Source: Bacillus rubiinfantis
Lineage (GTDB): Bacteria > Bacillota > Bacilli > Bacillales > Cytobacillaceae
Length of the DNA: 64,000 nucleotides
Assembly (NCBI GenBank): GCA_000752035.1
Contig: CCFE01000018.1
Span: forward strand, 62,001 to 126,000
Direction of reading: 5' to 3'
The notes beneath the pieces are model-generated. The model searched no databases and had not been told where the DNA came from. It worked only from the letters and a program-made list of their open reading frames with translations. Below are positions 16,606 to 25,522 of this stretch, in pieces. Numbering within the stretch: the stretch's first letter is position 1; every line of letters starts with the position of its first letter. The translations under genes were made by a program, and so were the position numbers.

Positions 16606-17520
16606 GTGAAGACATTGTATGTGGAGGAATTTCATCAACAGATTCCTCCTTTTCTTAATAAAAATAGCAGCGGCTTTGTACACAGTATTTTTACTAATGG
16701 TTTAAATATTAAGATGGGTGACGCTTTATTTTTCATTGGAACAACCAAGAATGGCCAGCTCCCTTTTGGCATCCATTTGCAACAGGAAGCAATCAAACAG
16801 TTGTTAGAAAATGTCCAAACCTTGTTAGCTGTTAAATGGAGTGCCGCATCTAATTGTTTAATTTTCGCAAATGGATCAACAATAAGCTTTGAAAAAGGTA
16901 AATCATTTACCCATGTAATACTTCCTCTCGATATGAATAGTTCTCATGTACTTGAGAATATAAGGGGATTTATTACAACTTTAGTAAGGTATGGAGTTTC
17001 AACAGGTACAAATGTAAATATTGAGCAGTTTATGATGGATTTCTTTGAGGAAAAACTGCCTAAAGATGAAACAACAAAAAAATTAATCCAATTAGTAGAT
17101 ATTGTTTTTTCACAGGACAATACTTCTATTGAAGAAGTGTTACGTTATTTTCTGGGACGAGGAAAAGGACTAACCCCATCTGGTGATGATCATATTGTTG
17201 GATTATTAGCACTAAACTCGGCAGCAAACTTGTTAAGTGAAGAGTATTTAAAGGTGCTAAAAAAAATATTACTGCATGAATCTATTACTACAGATATAGG
17301 CAGAGAATATTTATTACATGCACTTCGGGGTAACTTCAGCTCGAGTGTTACAGATGTCATTAATCATTTAAATAGGCCAGATAATGTATCTGATTTACAA
17401 CAGAGCATGCTAAGTTTACTGTCAGTGGGACATAGTTCTGGAATAGATACATTATTTGGTATCTTACTTGGAATATTGTCAGCTAGGAGGAAGTATCAAC
17501 TGCAATCACAAAATAAATAA
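16606..17520 (+). CDS. allH: AllH-like protein (DUF2877 / YlbF family)
   Basis: The 304-aa protein has the family core LGRGKGLTPSGDDHIVGLLA and the late GHSSGIDTLFGILLG, as in the third subunit of the E. coli oxamate carbamoyltransferase set. GTG at 16606 lies 7 nt after AAGGTG, immediately past the allG stop. No carbamate kinase (allK) follows, which is unusual because in E. coli that enzyme draws ATP from the carbamoyl phosphate made. Confidence 0.78.
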   Translation: MKTLYVEEFHQQIPPFLNKNSSGFVHSIFTNGLNIKMGDALFFIGTTKNGQLPFGIHLQQEAIKQLLENVQTLLAVKWSAASNCLIFANGSTISFEKGKSFTHVILPLDMNSSHVLENIRGFITTLVRYGVSTGTNVNIEQFMMDFFEEKLPKDETTKKLIQLVDIVFSQDNTSIEEVLRYFLGRGKGLTPSGDDHIVGLLALNSAANLLSEEYLKVLKKILLHESITTDIGREYLLHALRGNFSSSVTDVINHLNRPDNVSDLQQSMLSLLSVGHSSGIDTLFGILLGILSARRKYQLQSQNK

Positions 17521-17528
17521 TTGGGCAT

Positions 17529-17570
17529 AATGGTATTGGCATATGTTTTCATTGCTGATACCATTTTTCA
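17529..17570 (+). terminator. Terminator after allH
   Basis: AATGGTAT(T)GGCA pairs with TGCTGATACCATT and is followed by TTTC. It separates the allFGH run from the two-component genes. Confidence 0.7.
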
Positions 17571-17673
17571 TAAACACTAATTATATTATACTGATATAGA
17601 AATGATTTCTGTTTCAAATCCTTATCCGTGTAATCTAAGTTCCAAACAGTCTTAGTTAGGGGATCAAATAGCT

Positions 17674-19932
17674 ATGAGAAAATCACGATCTTTTAGAAGG
17701 GAATTAATTTATTCCTTTTTAACCATCACGCTAATTTCTATACTGTGCTTGGGTGCTTTTCAAATCTATCAATTATCCTCATTAATTGATGAAAATCAGA
17801 AAAGCCAGGTTCAGACCACAAAATTTCTTGAGACTTATATTATCAATTATATAGATGAATACAAGCATGCCATTGAAGCACAAGCTCGTTCAATAGAGCC
17901 TTTCTTTAATAAGAAGAACGATAATACAATTAAAAATCAATTAAAAGTCATTAAGGAACAATACCCCGGATTTGTTAATGTTTATGTTGGAGATAAAAAT
18001 GGAAAATCTGTTGTATTTTATCCCGAAATAATCGAACAAGGCAAACAGGCAGAATTCAATTTCAGTGATAGACCGTATTATAAACAATTGCTCAAGGAAA
18101 AAAGAACCGTTATCTCCTCAGTTTTCCCGGGAAGAGGTGGTACGGAACGCTTACTTGTTATTATTGCTAGCCCCATTCTAAATAGTAATAATGAATTAGA
18201 AGGATATGTTTTGGGGGCATTAGATTTATCAGCATTAGAAGATCATATAAAGAATCGTAACTTTGGGAAAGCGTCCTATGCAGTCGTGTTAGATAAGGAG
18301 AATAACGTTATCGTCCACCCAAACATCGATAATGCTTCTAAACTTATCAACTTATCGACAAACCCAATCGTTAAATATATAAAAAAACAACCAGGAGGAA
18401 ATGGTGGGGCTTACTTTACTTCAGGTGAAGACGGAAAAAAAGAATATATAACCTATGAGAAAATCGAAGCCTTTGATGGTTGGACTGTTTGGATTGGAAA
18501 ACCAGCAACCGTAATTACCAATACGTATAAACATGCAATTTTTACCATTTTCTTTTTTATTATTTTTACGGTCATTTTCCTTATCGCTATTAGTATGTTT
18601 CTTACAAATCGTATCGAGAAAACGATATTATATCTACTTCAATATATAAAAGATTATACAAAAGGGATAAAAAACAAAAGATTATTAGAAAAAGCAATTC
18701 ATGGTCCTAAGGAAATGGAGGAACTCTCTTTACATTTTAACAATATGGTTGATGAAATTGAGAAAAGGAAAAGTGAGTTACTGAAATTAAATTCAGAACT
18801 TGAAGAAAGGGTACAAGCTCGAACTATCGATTTAAAAAATAAGCATGCTGAAATTGAGGCAGTCCTGGAGAGTATGTCAGAAGGGCTCTTGTTATTAAAC
18901 AATGATAAACAGGTTGAATATATAAATGAATCTTTCATTAAAGTAATTGGAGATAAAGATATAGAAACATTTACATTAACTGGTTTAGATGATGTTCTTG
19001 AAAGATTCCTTTTGTTATTTGATATTAATCCTGAACGGCTTTTAGAATTTTTTAATGATGATTTAATCCAGTTAAAATTGGAATATAAGAAGGAATCTGG
19101 CAAAACCCATTATTATAATTTATTTAGATTTTCCGTTATGATGGACGATACAAAAATAGGCGAAGGTTTATTACTACGGGATATTACGAAGGAAGAAGAA
19201 ATTGATAAATTAAAAAATAACCTGATTTCATTAACCTCTCATGAATTTAAGACACCTATTACCAACATTAAGGGAAGCGTTGAAACAATATTACGTAAGG
19301 ATGTAACTTGGGATCCAGAGTTTCAACAAGAACTATTGGAAGGTGTTCATGAAGATATCGAGAGAATTGAGCAATTAATTAATGATTGGTTAGATATATC
19401 AAAAATTGAATCAGGTACGATGTATGTAGAGAGAAATATGATTCGTGCCGATTATGTTATAGAAGAATCAATCGCTCAAATTCCAAAAAAATTAAGGGAA
19501 AATGCAACGATTCATTTTAGAAATTATCTAGAAGAATATCCTTCTTTTTATGCTGATAAGAGTAGGGTGCAAGAAGTACTTATCAATTTAATTACAAATG
19601 CTCTTCGTTATAATGACAATGATTCGAAACAGATTGAAGTTATCTTAGATAAAGTGACAGATTATTTAACTATTGCAGTTTCTGATAATGGAATTGGTAT
19701 ATCAATGGATCATATTACGAAAATATTTAATATTTTTTATCAAGTTGACGGAACTGCAACAAGAAGAACTGGCGGAACAGGATTAGGGCTTTCTATCTGT
19801 AAAGGGATTATGGAGGCGCATGACGGAAAAATAGTAGTCGAAAGTGAATTAGGGAAGGGAAGCACATTTACACTTTACTTCCCAACGAGGAGGGATGTTT
19901 CTGATGATGAATCAAAGGATTTGTATTTGTGA
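17674..19932 (+). CDS. Membrane sensor histidine kinase with extracellular Cache domain
   Basis: The 752-aa kinase has TM1 (about residues 11-33) and TM2 (about 288-310) flanking a dCache-like extracytoplasmic sensor (YVGDKNGKSVVFYPE; FSDRPYYKQLLKEKRTVIS). These are followed by a HAMP/coiled-coil stretch, a PAS-like domain, HisKA with the phosphoacceptor His523 (TSHEFKTPITNIK), and the ATPase boxes LINLITNALRYND, DNGIGI and GGTGLGLSICKG. Cache domains commonly bind small organic acids or amines, so this kinase probably senses the substrate of the adjacent permease/allFGH locus. It overlaps the response regulator gene. Confidence 0.93.
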   Translation: MRKSRSFRRELIYSFLTITLISILCLGAFQIYQLSSLIDENQKSQVQTTKFLETYIINYIDEYKHAIEAQARSIEPFFNKKNDNTIKNQLKVIKEQYPGFVNVYVGDKNGKSVVFYPEIIEQGKQAEFNFSDRPYYKQLLKEKRTVISSVFPGRGGTERLLVIIASPILNSNNELEGYVLGALDLSALEDHIKNRNFGKASYAVVLDKENNVIVHPNIDNASKLINLSTNPIVKYIKKQPGGNGGAYFTSGEDGKKEYITYEKIEAFDGWTVWIGKPATVITNTYKHAIFTIFFFIIFTVIFLIAISMFLTNRIEKTILYLLQYIKDYTKGIKNKRLLEKAIHGPKEMEELSLHFNNMVDEIEKRKSELLKLNSELEERVQARTIDLKNKHAEIEAVLESMSEGLLLLNNDKQVEYINESFIKVIGDKDIETFTLTGLDDVLERFLLLFDINPERLLEFFNDDLIQLKLEYKKESGKTHYYNLFRFSVMMDDTKIGEGLLLRDITKEEEIDKLKNNLISLTSHEFKTPITNIKGSVETILRKDVTWDPEFQQELLEGVHEDIERIEQLINDWLDISKIESGTMYVERNMIRADYVIEESIAQIPKKLRENATIHFRNYLEEYPSFYADKSRVQEVLINLITNALRYNDNDSKQIEVILDKVTDYLTIAVSDNGIGISMDHITKIFNIFYQVDGTATRRTGGTGLGLSICKGIMEAHDGKIVVESELGKGSTFTLYFPTRRDVSDDESKDLYL

Positions 19933-20617
19933 TGATGAGCCGAAAATATTACGGTTTATTTCCGCCAACTTGAAATCAATCGGTTATGAAGTGACAACTG
20001 TGACATCTGGTGAAGAACTTTTCGATAAATTTGATTTGATTTCACCAGACCTGATATTACTTGATATTATGATGCCTGGTCAGGATGGCTTCTGTGTTCT
20101 CGAAAAGCTTCGGAAGTTTTCAAAGGTTCCAGTTATTATGCTAACTGCGAGAGGGAATTCTCAAGATAAAGTACACGGATTAAATCTCGGGGCAGACGAC
20201 TATTTAACTAAGCCATTTTCATTAGATGAGTTATTTGCTAGAGTTAATGCCGTTTTACGAAGGAGCCAACCAAGCCTGATTGAAAAGCAGCCAGTGAGCA
20301 GTCCATCCATTCAAACTGGGGAATTGACCGTTGATATTGCTAGTAGAAGATGCTGGATTAATGATGCTGAGTTAAAACTCACACAGACAGAGTATTTAAT
20401 TTTGGAAATCCTATCTCTCAACTTAGATAAAGTTGTCCAACATGAAAATATTTTAACAGAAGTTTGGGGTGCACAATATCGCGATGACGTTGAATATTTA
20501 CGTGTGGGAATTGCTAGAATTAGAAAAAAAATAAAAGACTTACTACAGTACAAACAGGAATATATTGTTACCTATCCTGGTCTAGGTTATATGTTAAGAA
20601 GTATTACAAGCTCATAG
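19904..20617 (+). CDS. OmpR/PhoB-family response regulator
   Basis: The receiver domain has the acidic pair (CICDDEPK), the phosphoacceptor Asp54 (LLDIMMPG), a conserved Thr (MLTARG) and Lys (DDYLTKPF). The C-terminal winged helix (LTQTEYLILEIL ... VGIARIRKKI, YIVTYPGLGYML) binds DNA. AGGAGG at 19888-19893 favours the ATG at 19904 (237 aa), which overlaps the kinase gene by 29 nt; an ATG at 19895 abuts the ribosome site. It is the output partner of the kinase, and likely targets are the permease and all promoters. Confidence 0.93.
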   Translation: MMNQRICICDDEPKILRFISANLKSIGYEVTTVTSGEELFDKFDLISPDLILLDIMMPGQDGFCVLEKLRKFSKVPVIMLTARGNSQDKVHGLNLGADDYLTKPFSLDELFARVNAVLRRSQPSLIEKQPVSSPSIQTGELTVDIASRRCWINDAELKLTQTEYLILEILSLNLDKVVQHENILTEVWGAQYRDDVEYLRVGIARIRKKIKDLLQYKQEYIVTYPGLGYMLRSITSS

Positions 20618-20630
20618 AAATAATGAATAA

Positions 20631-20676
20631 AAAGGGGGTGTCCCAAAATTATAACTTTTTGGGCATCCTCTTTTTG
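20631..20676 (+). terminator. Terminator after the two-component operon
   Basis: A long stem, AAGGGGGTGTCCCAAAA pairing with TTTTGGGCATCCTCTT with small mismatches, is followed by TTTTTG. Confidence 0.85.
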
Positions 20677-20759
20677 TTTATTGCTTTGACCAGAGAATCA
20701 TAAGCGGAGATTTTCCGTCTAATGAAAATTTTGAGGCTTAAAAGTCAGAAATAGACGTA

Positions 20760-22713
20760 GATATGAGACTGTCGATTAACTCAATGGGAACTATCTTTTC
20801 ACAAACTTTTCTAAATCCTATAATTTTAATCCACCACTTCACTCCATAAGTTCGGTAAAATTAAGATATACCTTATATATGGAGTGATTGTGATGGCGCT
20901 CATTCAATATAAAACATTTGGTCAGTTAACTTTATCAGATTATGAAGTATTCTCTTCAGTTCCTCCCCATCCTTTTTGGAGCCGAGTGGAACAAGTAGTT
21001 GATTTTTCCTTCGCAGATAAACTCTGTGCGCCCTTGTATTCCCCCAATGGACAACGTCCTTATGCCCCATCCTTAAAATTAAAAATTCATTTTGCTCAAC
21101 ACTATCACAATTACTCTGATCGTGAAATGGAAGAGGCTATTCTTTATCATCTTCATTTAAAACGTTTTTTGGGAGTACCCGTAGCTTTTAACGGATTTGA
21201 TCATAGTACCTTGGGACTCGATCGAGATCGCATGGGTTCTGACCTTTTTGATGCATGTCATCACCATATTCTTTCCCAAGCTTTGGCAAAAGGGCTTTGG
21301 GGGAAGGAAGGTGATCGTTGGCTTATTGATTCCTTTCATACGTATGCCAACATTGCAAAGGTGGGTGCTTACCGTTTAATCCAACAAGGAATCCTTCAAA
21401 TTATTCAACACATCAAGCGTACATATCAGAAGTTGTATGCCTTTTTTTTACAAGACTGTGCTCTCAAAAGCTTTCTTAAACGGCTCTCAGATCAAACACC
21501 TGAAAAGGATCGTTTGGTATTATTTAGCCGCCTAGTGGTGGAAGCCTATAGTCTGTTACATTGGCTAGAAAGTGAAAGGGTACAACCTATATTCTGGACA
21601 TGGGAGAAAGATAAACAGCAGCTTCGCTGTTTGGAGCTTCAAGCTATCCTCTATCAAATTTTACAAGAGAACGCCAAACCAATCGATCCGGATAAGTCCA
21701 AAGGTACCGAACAGGAACCACTTCAATACCAAGAATTAGCCAAAAAAGAAAAGCCACAAGATCGTATCCGTAGTGCCTATGACCCGGAAATTCGGAGTGG
21801 ATACAAATCGAAATCCCTGAAGTTTACCGGAGATAAAATCCAAGTCTTAGAGTCAAGAGAGCACGGTTTAATTCTGAATACTGAACCCATTCCAGGTAAT
21901 GAATGGGATGGAGAACGTCTTGTCTCGATGGTGGAGGAAGTGATCAATCGTCATGGGATAGTACCGGACCAGGTTATCGGTGATACGGCTTATGGAACAG
22001 GTGAAAATCGCCAGAAAATAACAGAGATGCAAATTTTATTGACCGCACCTATACAAAAAAATTCAAATCCAACGGGATTGTTAGAGCCCGATTGGTTTGT
22101 TTATAATGCAAAATTGAATGAGGTCACCTGTCCTCAAGGATACTCGACCTCTAAAAAAGTTCGAAATAACTCGAGTCAGGGGTATCAATACAAATTCGAA
22201 GCGAACACTTGTAAAGCGTGCCCAATGTTTGAACAATGTACCACCAATGAAAAAGGCCGAACCGTCTTTATCAGTGATTATTATGAAGTCATGGAAGAAG
22301 GAAAATCCTATAATCAAACCAAAGTTGGAAAGAGTGCATTAAGGGATCGTTACGATGTGGAAAGAACGAATAACGAACTTGCCAATCACCATGGACTTAG
22401 GAAACCAAGAACAAGAGGGAGAGTAAAGTTAAGGATTGGGTCCAAATTGACGGCCATGGTGATCAATATAAAAATTATGGTAAAGGAATTAGCTGAACCC
22501 TTTAGACGCTTTTATCGTTACAAAAAATACGAAAATCGTGTGAAGGCCCCCGTCTGCCCAAATTAAGAAAATCAGGATAAATAGAGGGCCCTGGAAAGGG
22601 AAAATATATAAAAACAATAGAAAGTTTGTGAAAAAAAACAATAAAATTCACAAAGTATGTGAAATAAGGGTTAGAAGTGGAATAAACTAAAACTTAATCG
22701 ACAGTCTCGATAT
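20760..22713 (+). mobile_element. IS1182-family insertion sequence, complete
   Basis: Perfect 15-bp terminal inverted repeats GAGACTGTCGATTAA lie at 20765-20779 and, inverted, at 22694-22708. Both ends share a subterminal TTTTCACAAACTTT motif. The element (20765-22708, 1944 bp) is flanked by the 5-bp duplication GATAT (20760-20764 and 22709-22713), so it moved here as a unit. It carries one intact transposase gene. Its target is an intergenic segment between the two-component operon and the rpsD-site element. Confidence 0.92.
20893..22566 (+). CDS. IS1182-family transposase
   Basis: This DDE transposase is typical of IS1182 (N-terminal DUF772-like domain: PHPFWSRVEQVVDFSF, YAPSLKLKIHFAQHY, SDREMEEAI). 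The catalytic core includes WLIDSFHTYANI and VIGDTAYGTGEN, a cysteine cluster follows (CKACPMFEQC), and the C-terminus ends RDRYDVERTNNELANHHGLRK. It is full length with no internal stop. I start it at ATG 20893, 8 nt after GGAG, giving 557 aa, rather than at the GTG at 20884. Confidence 0.92.
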   Translation: MALIQYKTFGQLTLSDYEVFSSVPPHPFWSRVEQVVDFSFADKLCAPLYSPNGQRPYAPSLKLKIHFAQHYHNYSDREMEEAILYHLHLKRFLGVPVAFNGFDHSTLGLDRDRMGSDLFDACHHHILSQALAKGLWGKEGDRWLIDSFHTYANIAKVGAYRLIQQGILQIIQHIKRTYQKLYAFFLQDCALKSFLKRLSDQTPEKDRLVLFSRLVVEAYSLLHWLESERVQPIFWTWEKDKQQLRCLELQAILYQILQENAKPIDPDKSKGTEQEPLQYQELAKKEKPQDRIRSAYDPEIRSGYKSKSLKFTGDKIQVLESREHGLILNTEPIPGNEWDGERLVSMVEEVINRHGIVPDQVIGDTAYGTGENRQKITEMQILLTAPIQKNSNPTGLLEPDWFVYNAKLNEVTCPQGYSTSKKVRNNSSQGYQYKFEANTCKACPMFEQCTTNEKGRTVFISDYYEVMEEGKSYNQTKVGKSALRDRYDVERTNNELANHHGLRKPRTRGRVKLRIGSKLTAMVINIKIMVKELAEPFRRFYRYKKYENRVKAPVCPN

Positions 22714-22894
22714 TCCTCTTAATACCTCTAAATGAGGCAAAATCCAAGGATTTGGAAGTGATAAGAGGAAAAACTTCCCTTAATTCGAGGGAAATAGTAG
22801 TATTTCCCAGGATAGACGGAACTTTTACGTTTATTTCAATATTTATTTTCTTTCAAGAATATCCCCCAAGACCTCCCCCAAACTGGTGGGAGAA
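22714..22894. other. Non-coding segment between IS1182 and attL
   Basis: About 180 bp hold no convincing gene. CCTCTTA...TAAGAGG (22715-22770) encloses a smaller CCTCTAAATGAGG hairpin, so the transcript could fold. At 22862-22881 a 20-bp sequence (TCCCCCAAGACCTCCCCCAA) matches, with one change, repeats found at both inner ends of the large element. Its position relative to attL mimics that of the repeat next to attR, which suggests debris of an older insertion. Confidence 0.5.
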
Positions 22895-22990
22895 AAACAA
22901 AAAACCCTAGAACCATTGATATATCAAGGTTTCTAGGGTTTTTGCATACGCTAATTACAAAGCATATTAATTAACGAGAGTAGAACTCAA
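22895..22990. repeat. attL: left copy of the 96-bp rpsD-end direct repeat
   Basis: Positions 22895-22990 match 57691-57786 with three substitutions; the last 36 bp (22955-22990) are identical. The repeat holds the rpsD transcription terminator and the complement of the last codons of rpsD (EFYSR-stop). Downstream of 22990 the sequence diverges from rpsD. This is the duplicated attachment site created by site-specific integration. The hairpin here (AAACCCTAGAA/TTCTAGGGTTT type) would also terminate the integrase gene, which reads leftwards. Confidence 0.93.
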
Positions 22991-23043
22991 TAGTCCTACA
23001 AACCCTAGTGTTTTCAAGGCTTGAGGCGGTTATATTGAAAACC

Positions 23044-23063
23044 TCCCCCAAAACCTCCCCCAA
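23044..23063. repeat. 20-bp repeat TCCCCCAAAACCTCCCCCAA, left inner copy
   Basis: The sequence is identical to 57631-57650 and one base different from 22862-22881. It lies between the integrase stop codon and attL. Direct repeats inside the attachment sites often serve as arm sites for tyrosine integrases; that role is inferred here. Confidence 0.7.
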
Positions 23064-23065
23064 TA

Positions 23066-24211
23066 TTAGAAATGTAATGCTTGGCTGAATGCAATAACTG
23101 ATTCTTCTTCCATCTCTTTAAAGATGTGACCGTAAGTATCCCAAATCATTTGGGGTGTATTACCTAACCGATCAGCAATAACATTAACAGGTTGTTTCTG
23201 GCTAATCAAAATAGTTGCATGGGTATGACGTAATCCATGTGGAGTAATTCGTTTTAACTTCGTTTTTTTGATGATTCGGTCAAAACTATATTTTAATGTG
23301 TTTTCTCCGGTTGGAGTACCAGATTGATATGAGATAAAAACAAAGTCATCGTCTGAAATGTGTTTACCGAATGATAGCTTTGTCATCTTGCACCAAGTAC
23401 GGTACAGTTTTAATTGGCTTACTAAAATATTATCAACTCTGATAGTCCGGTAACTATTTTTCGTTTTAGGAGTACGGGCCCCTTTTTTATCTCTAGTACG
23501 TTCAACGGTAATTTTATTATTTTCTAAGTCTATATTATTCCACTTTAACCCTAAAGCTTCACCTTTCCTCACACCTGTATATGCTAAAAGTAAGATGAGT
23601 GTGTAATTAGTAATATTCTCTAATTCCTTAGCAGCTTTAAGAAATTCATTCAATTCCTTAGCTGTGAGAAAGTTATCGTTTACCTCTTCAACTGGAATGG
23701 TTATTTTCTTGAAACGATTGCGTGGAATAATTTCATCATCCACTGCTGCGTTAATCGCAACCTTAAAGAGCCGATGAAATAATTGTACTGTACTAGGTTC
23801 ATAATAATCCAAAAGTTTATTAATATATACTCGTTTATAGGTGGTCTTGTCTAATTCGGCTAACTTATATTTTCCAAGCATCGGCTTCATTTGATATTTA
23901 ATAGCATTTTCTCGTTGCAATTGTGTTGTAATTTCCCAGTCATTTTTATGAGTTTCAAACCAAATATCCAGCCACTCTGAGACTGTTAAATTCGAATTCT
24001 CCACTTGCTTTACTTCACCATTGAGAATACTAGCCTTTACTTCAAGTAAGGCACGGTATGCAACTTTTTCGGACTTTAATCCCTGTTGAGACTTTTCTCT
24101 CCTTTTTCCGAGAGCATCATAATATCGATAACGGTATCCCCATAATTTTTCATTTTTAACATTAAAGTAATAGTATAAATCATTATCTTTTTTGGACTTG
24201 TATTTTTTCAT
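23066..24211 (-). CDS. int: Tyrosine site-specific recombinase (integrase)
   Basis: The 381-aa protein has the arm-binding N-terminus typical of Gram-positive ICE/phage integrases (YYYFNVKNEKLWGYRYRYYDALGKRRE), then a SAM-like core-binding domain (NSNLTVSEWLDIWFETHKNDWE). The catalytic domain carries Arg (TGVRKGEALGLKW), HGLRHTHA (HxxR) and the nucleophile in TYGHIF. The ATG at 24211 has AAGGGAAG 8 nt upstream; an in-frame TTG at 24229 lies inside that ribosome site. It sits next to attL and reads toward it, as expected for the enzyme that integrated the element at rpsD. Confidence 0.93.
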   Translation of the reverse strand: MKKYKSKKDNDLYYYFNVKNEKLWGYRYRYYDALGKRREKSQQGLKSEKVAYRALLEVKASILNGEVKQVENSNLTVSEWLDIWFETHKNDWEITTQLQRENAIKYQMKPMLGKYKLAELDKTTYKRVYINKLLDYYEPSTVQLFHRLFKVAINAAVDDEIIPRNRFKKITIPVEEVNDNFLTAKELNEFLKAAKELENITNYTLILLLAYTGVRKGEALGLKWNNIDLENNKITVERTRDKKGARTPKTKNSYRTIRVDNILVSQLKLYRTWCKMTKLSFGKHISDDDFVFISYQSGTPTGENTLKYSFDRIIKKTKLKRITPHGLRHTHATILISQKQPVNVIADRLGNTPQMIWDTYGHIFKEMEEESVIAFSQALHF

Positions 24212-24231
24212 GAATATCTTCCCTTTCAAAC

Positions 24232-24246
24232 GTGGACAGACGCTTA
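24232..24246 (+). repeat. 15-bp repeat GTGGACAGACGCTTA, copy 1
   Basis: An exact copy of this 15-mer also occurs at 25850-25864 (same orientation) and 57589-57603 (opposite orientation). This copy lies 20 bp upstream of the integrase start, between the repressor and integrase genes. Confidence 0.85.
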
Positions 24247-24292
24247 TGGGGGATTGATATTAAACGGCATCACCTCCTAAAATTTAATAATG

Positions 24293-25225
24293 TCATTCAA
24301 AACCATTTTCATTAACTTTTAGATTAATGGCTTTAATAGCATTTTCAATTATATTTATTATGTTTTCTGCGGTCTTTTTTTCTGTTTTAGCTAAAGGGTT
24401 AGCAGGTTGCTTCCTTAGTTTAATAATGTTCACTAAATCCGTATAAAATGATTCAGCAGTAATATCATAACCTAAATGTATTTTTAGATCAGACTCAAGC
24501 TTTTCTCTTAATGAAAGACCTTCAATGTATTCTGTAGCCCATTCAGGTTCAGCACCGTTTCTTATTATAGAGTTTGCTATTATTTGGTCTAATCTTAATT
24601 CAAGGGCATGAAAGGCTTCTGTATATACATTAAAGAATGTAACATCATCTAGTAGTTGGTCAGGAGTTTTATTTATAGTTTTCTTAGCATGATCTAGATA
24701 AGCCTCATATAGATTAATTTGAATAACTTTTCCCTTTTCTAATGGTGGTTCTTCTTTATATATTTCCTCATATTCCTCTTTTGATATAGGGTTTTGATTC
24801 TCTTTTTCTATGCCTTCAATAAAAGCTCCAAATAAATCGTAAAACTGCTTAAACTCTTCGGAATACATAATCTCTTTGGTAAGATTACTACCTTTATATT
24901 TACCCTCTAAAAATCCGGGGAATTTTTCTTCTACTTTTAATAGAGAAAACATTAATGGATTTTCTACTAAAGTAAAGAACCTTTTAACATCTTCTGGCGC
25001 CTTTTCAACAAATGAGGCCCACTGTAACTTTTTGGCATCTCCATCTGTGATTTCTGCAAGTGCCTGATTCAATTTATCACTTGCTGGAGGGGTTTTTCCA
25101 TTTTGAAGTTTACTTAAATAAGGTTTTGTTGCTGCTATTCCTTGTTGTCTAAGTTTTAATGATATTTCATCTAAAGTTAATCTTGATTTTTTAATATAAC
25201 ATCTTAATAAATCTGCATAATTCAT
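24293..25225 (-). CDS. XRE-family helix-turn-helix regulator (putative element repressor)
   Basis: The 310-aa protein begins with a Cro/CI-type helix-turn-helix (LTLDEISLKLRQQGIAATKPYLSKLQNG, split), and the rest is an uncharacterized acidic helical region ending in a Lys-rich stretch. Genes of this kind next to the integrase usually keep an integrated element silent. The 300-bp upstream gap holds inverted TTGTTTAA repeats that could be its operators. Its function is inferred from domain and place. Confidence 0.75.
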   Translation of the reverse strand: MNYADLLRCYIKKSRLTLDEISLKLRQQGIAATKPYLSKLQNGKTPPASDKLNQALAEITDGDAKKLQWASFVEKAPEDVKRFFTLVENPLMFSLLKVEEKFPGFLEGKYKGSNLTKEIMYSEEFKQFYDLFGAFIEGIEKENQNPISKEEYEEIYKEEPPLEKGKVIQINLYEAYLDHAKKTINKTPDQLLDDVTFFNVYTEAFHALELRLDQIIANSIIRNGAEPEWATEYIEGLSLREKLESDLKIHLGYDITAESFYTDLVNIIKLRKQPANPLAKTEKKTAENIINIIENAIKAINLKVNENGFE

Positions 25226-25522
25226 ATCCCCACCTCTTTGATAATTATTATCTAATATTGATATAAAAATAGCAACTTTAAATGTTTGAAAAATTTCCGA
25301 GGGTTATTTTTTGCCTGATAAAACAAAGTGTTGTTATTATAAGTTTAACAAAAGTTTGATTTGTTTGTTTAATAATTAACGAATGCATTAAAAATCAATC
25401 AGAATGTTAAACAAACTATATTAACTTACGAATATGAAACAAATTAAGTCCATTTAAAGTTTTACGAGAAAATGGAGAAATAATTTGTTTTAACAAAAAA
25501 ACAAAAAGCGGAGGAAGATTAC
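25226..25522. promoter_or_regulatory. Divergent control region between repressor and DUF771-like gene
   Basis: This AT-rich gap contains GTTTGTTTAA (25363-25372) and its inverted copy TTAAACAAAC (25407-25416). Related half sites are GTTTAACAAA near 25343-25353 and TTTGTTTTAACAAA near 25485-25498. The cluster sits between the repressor gene and the rightward early gene, as in a lysogeny-type switch. The arrangement is visible; the binding protein is inferred. Confidence 0.55.
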
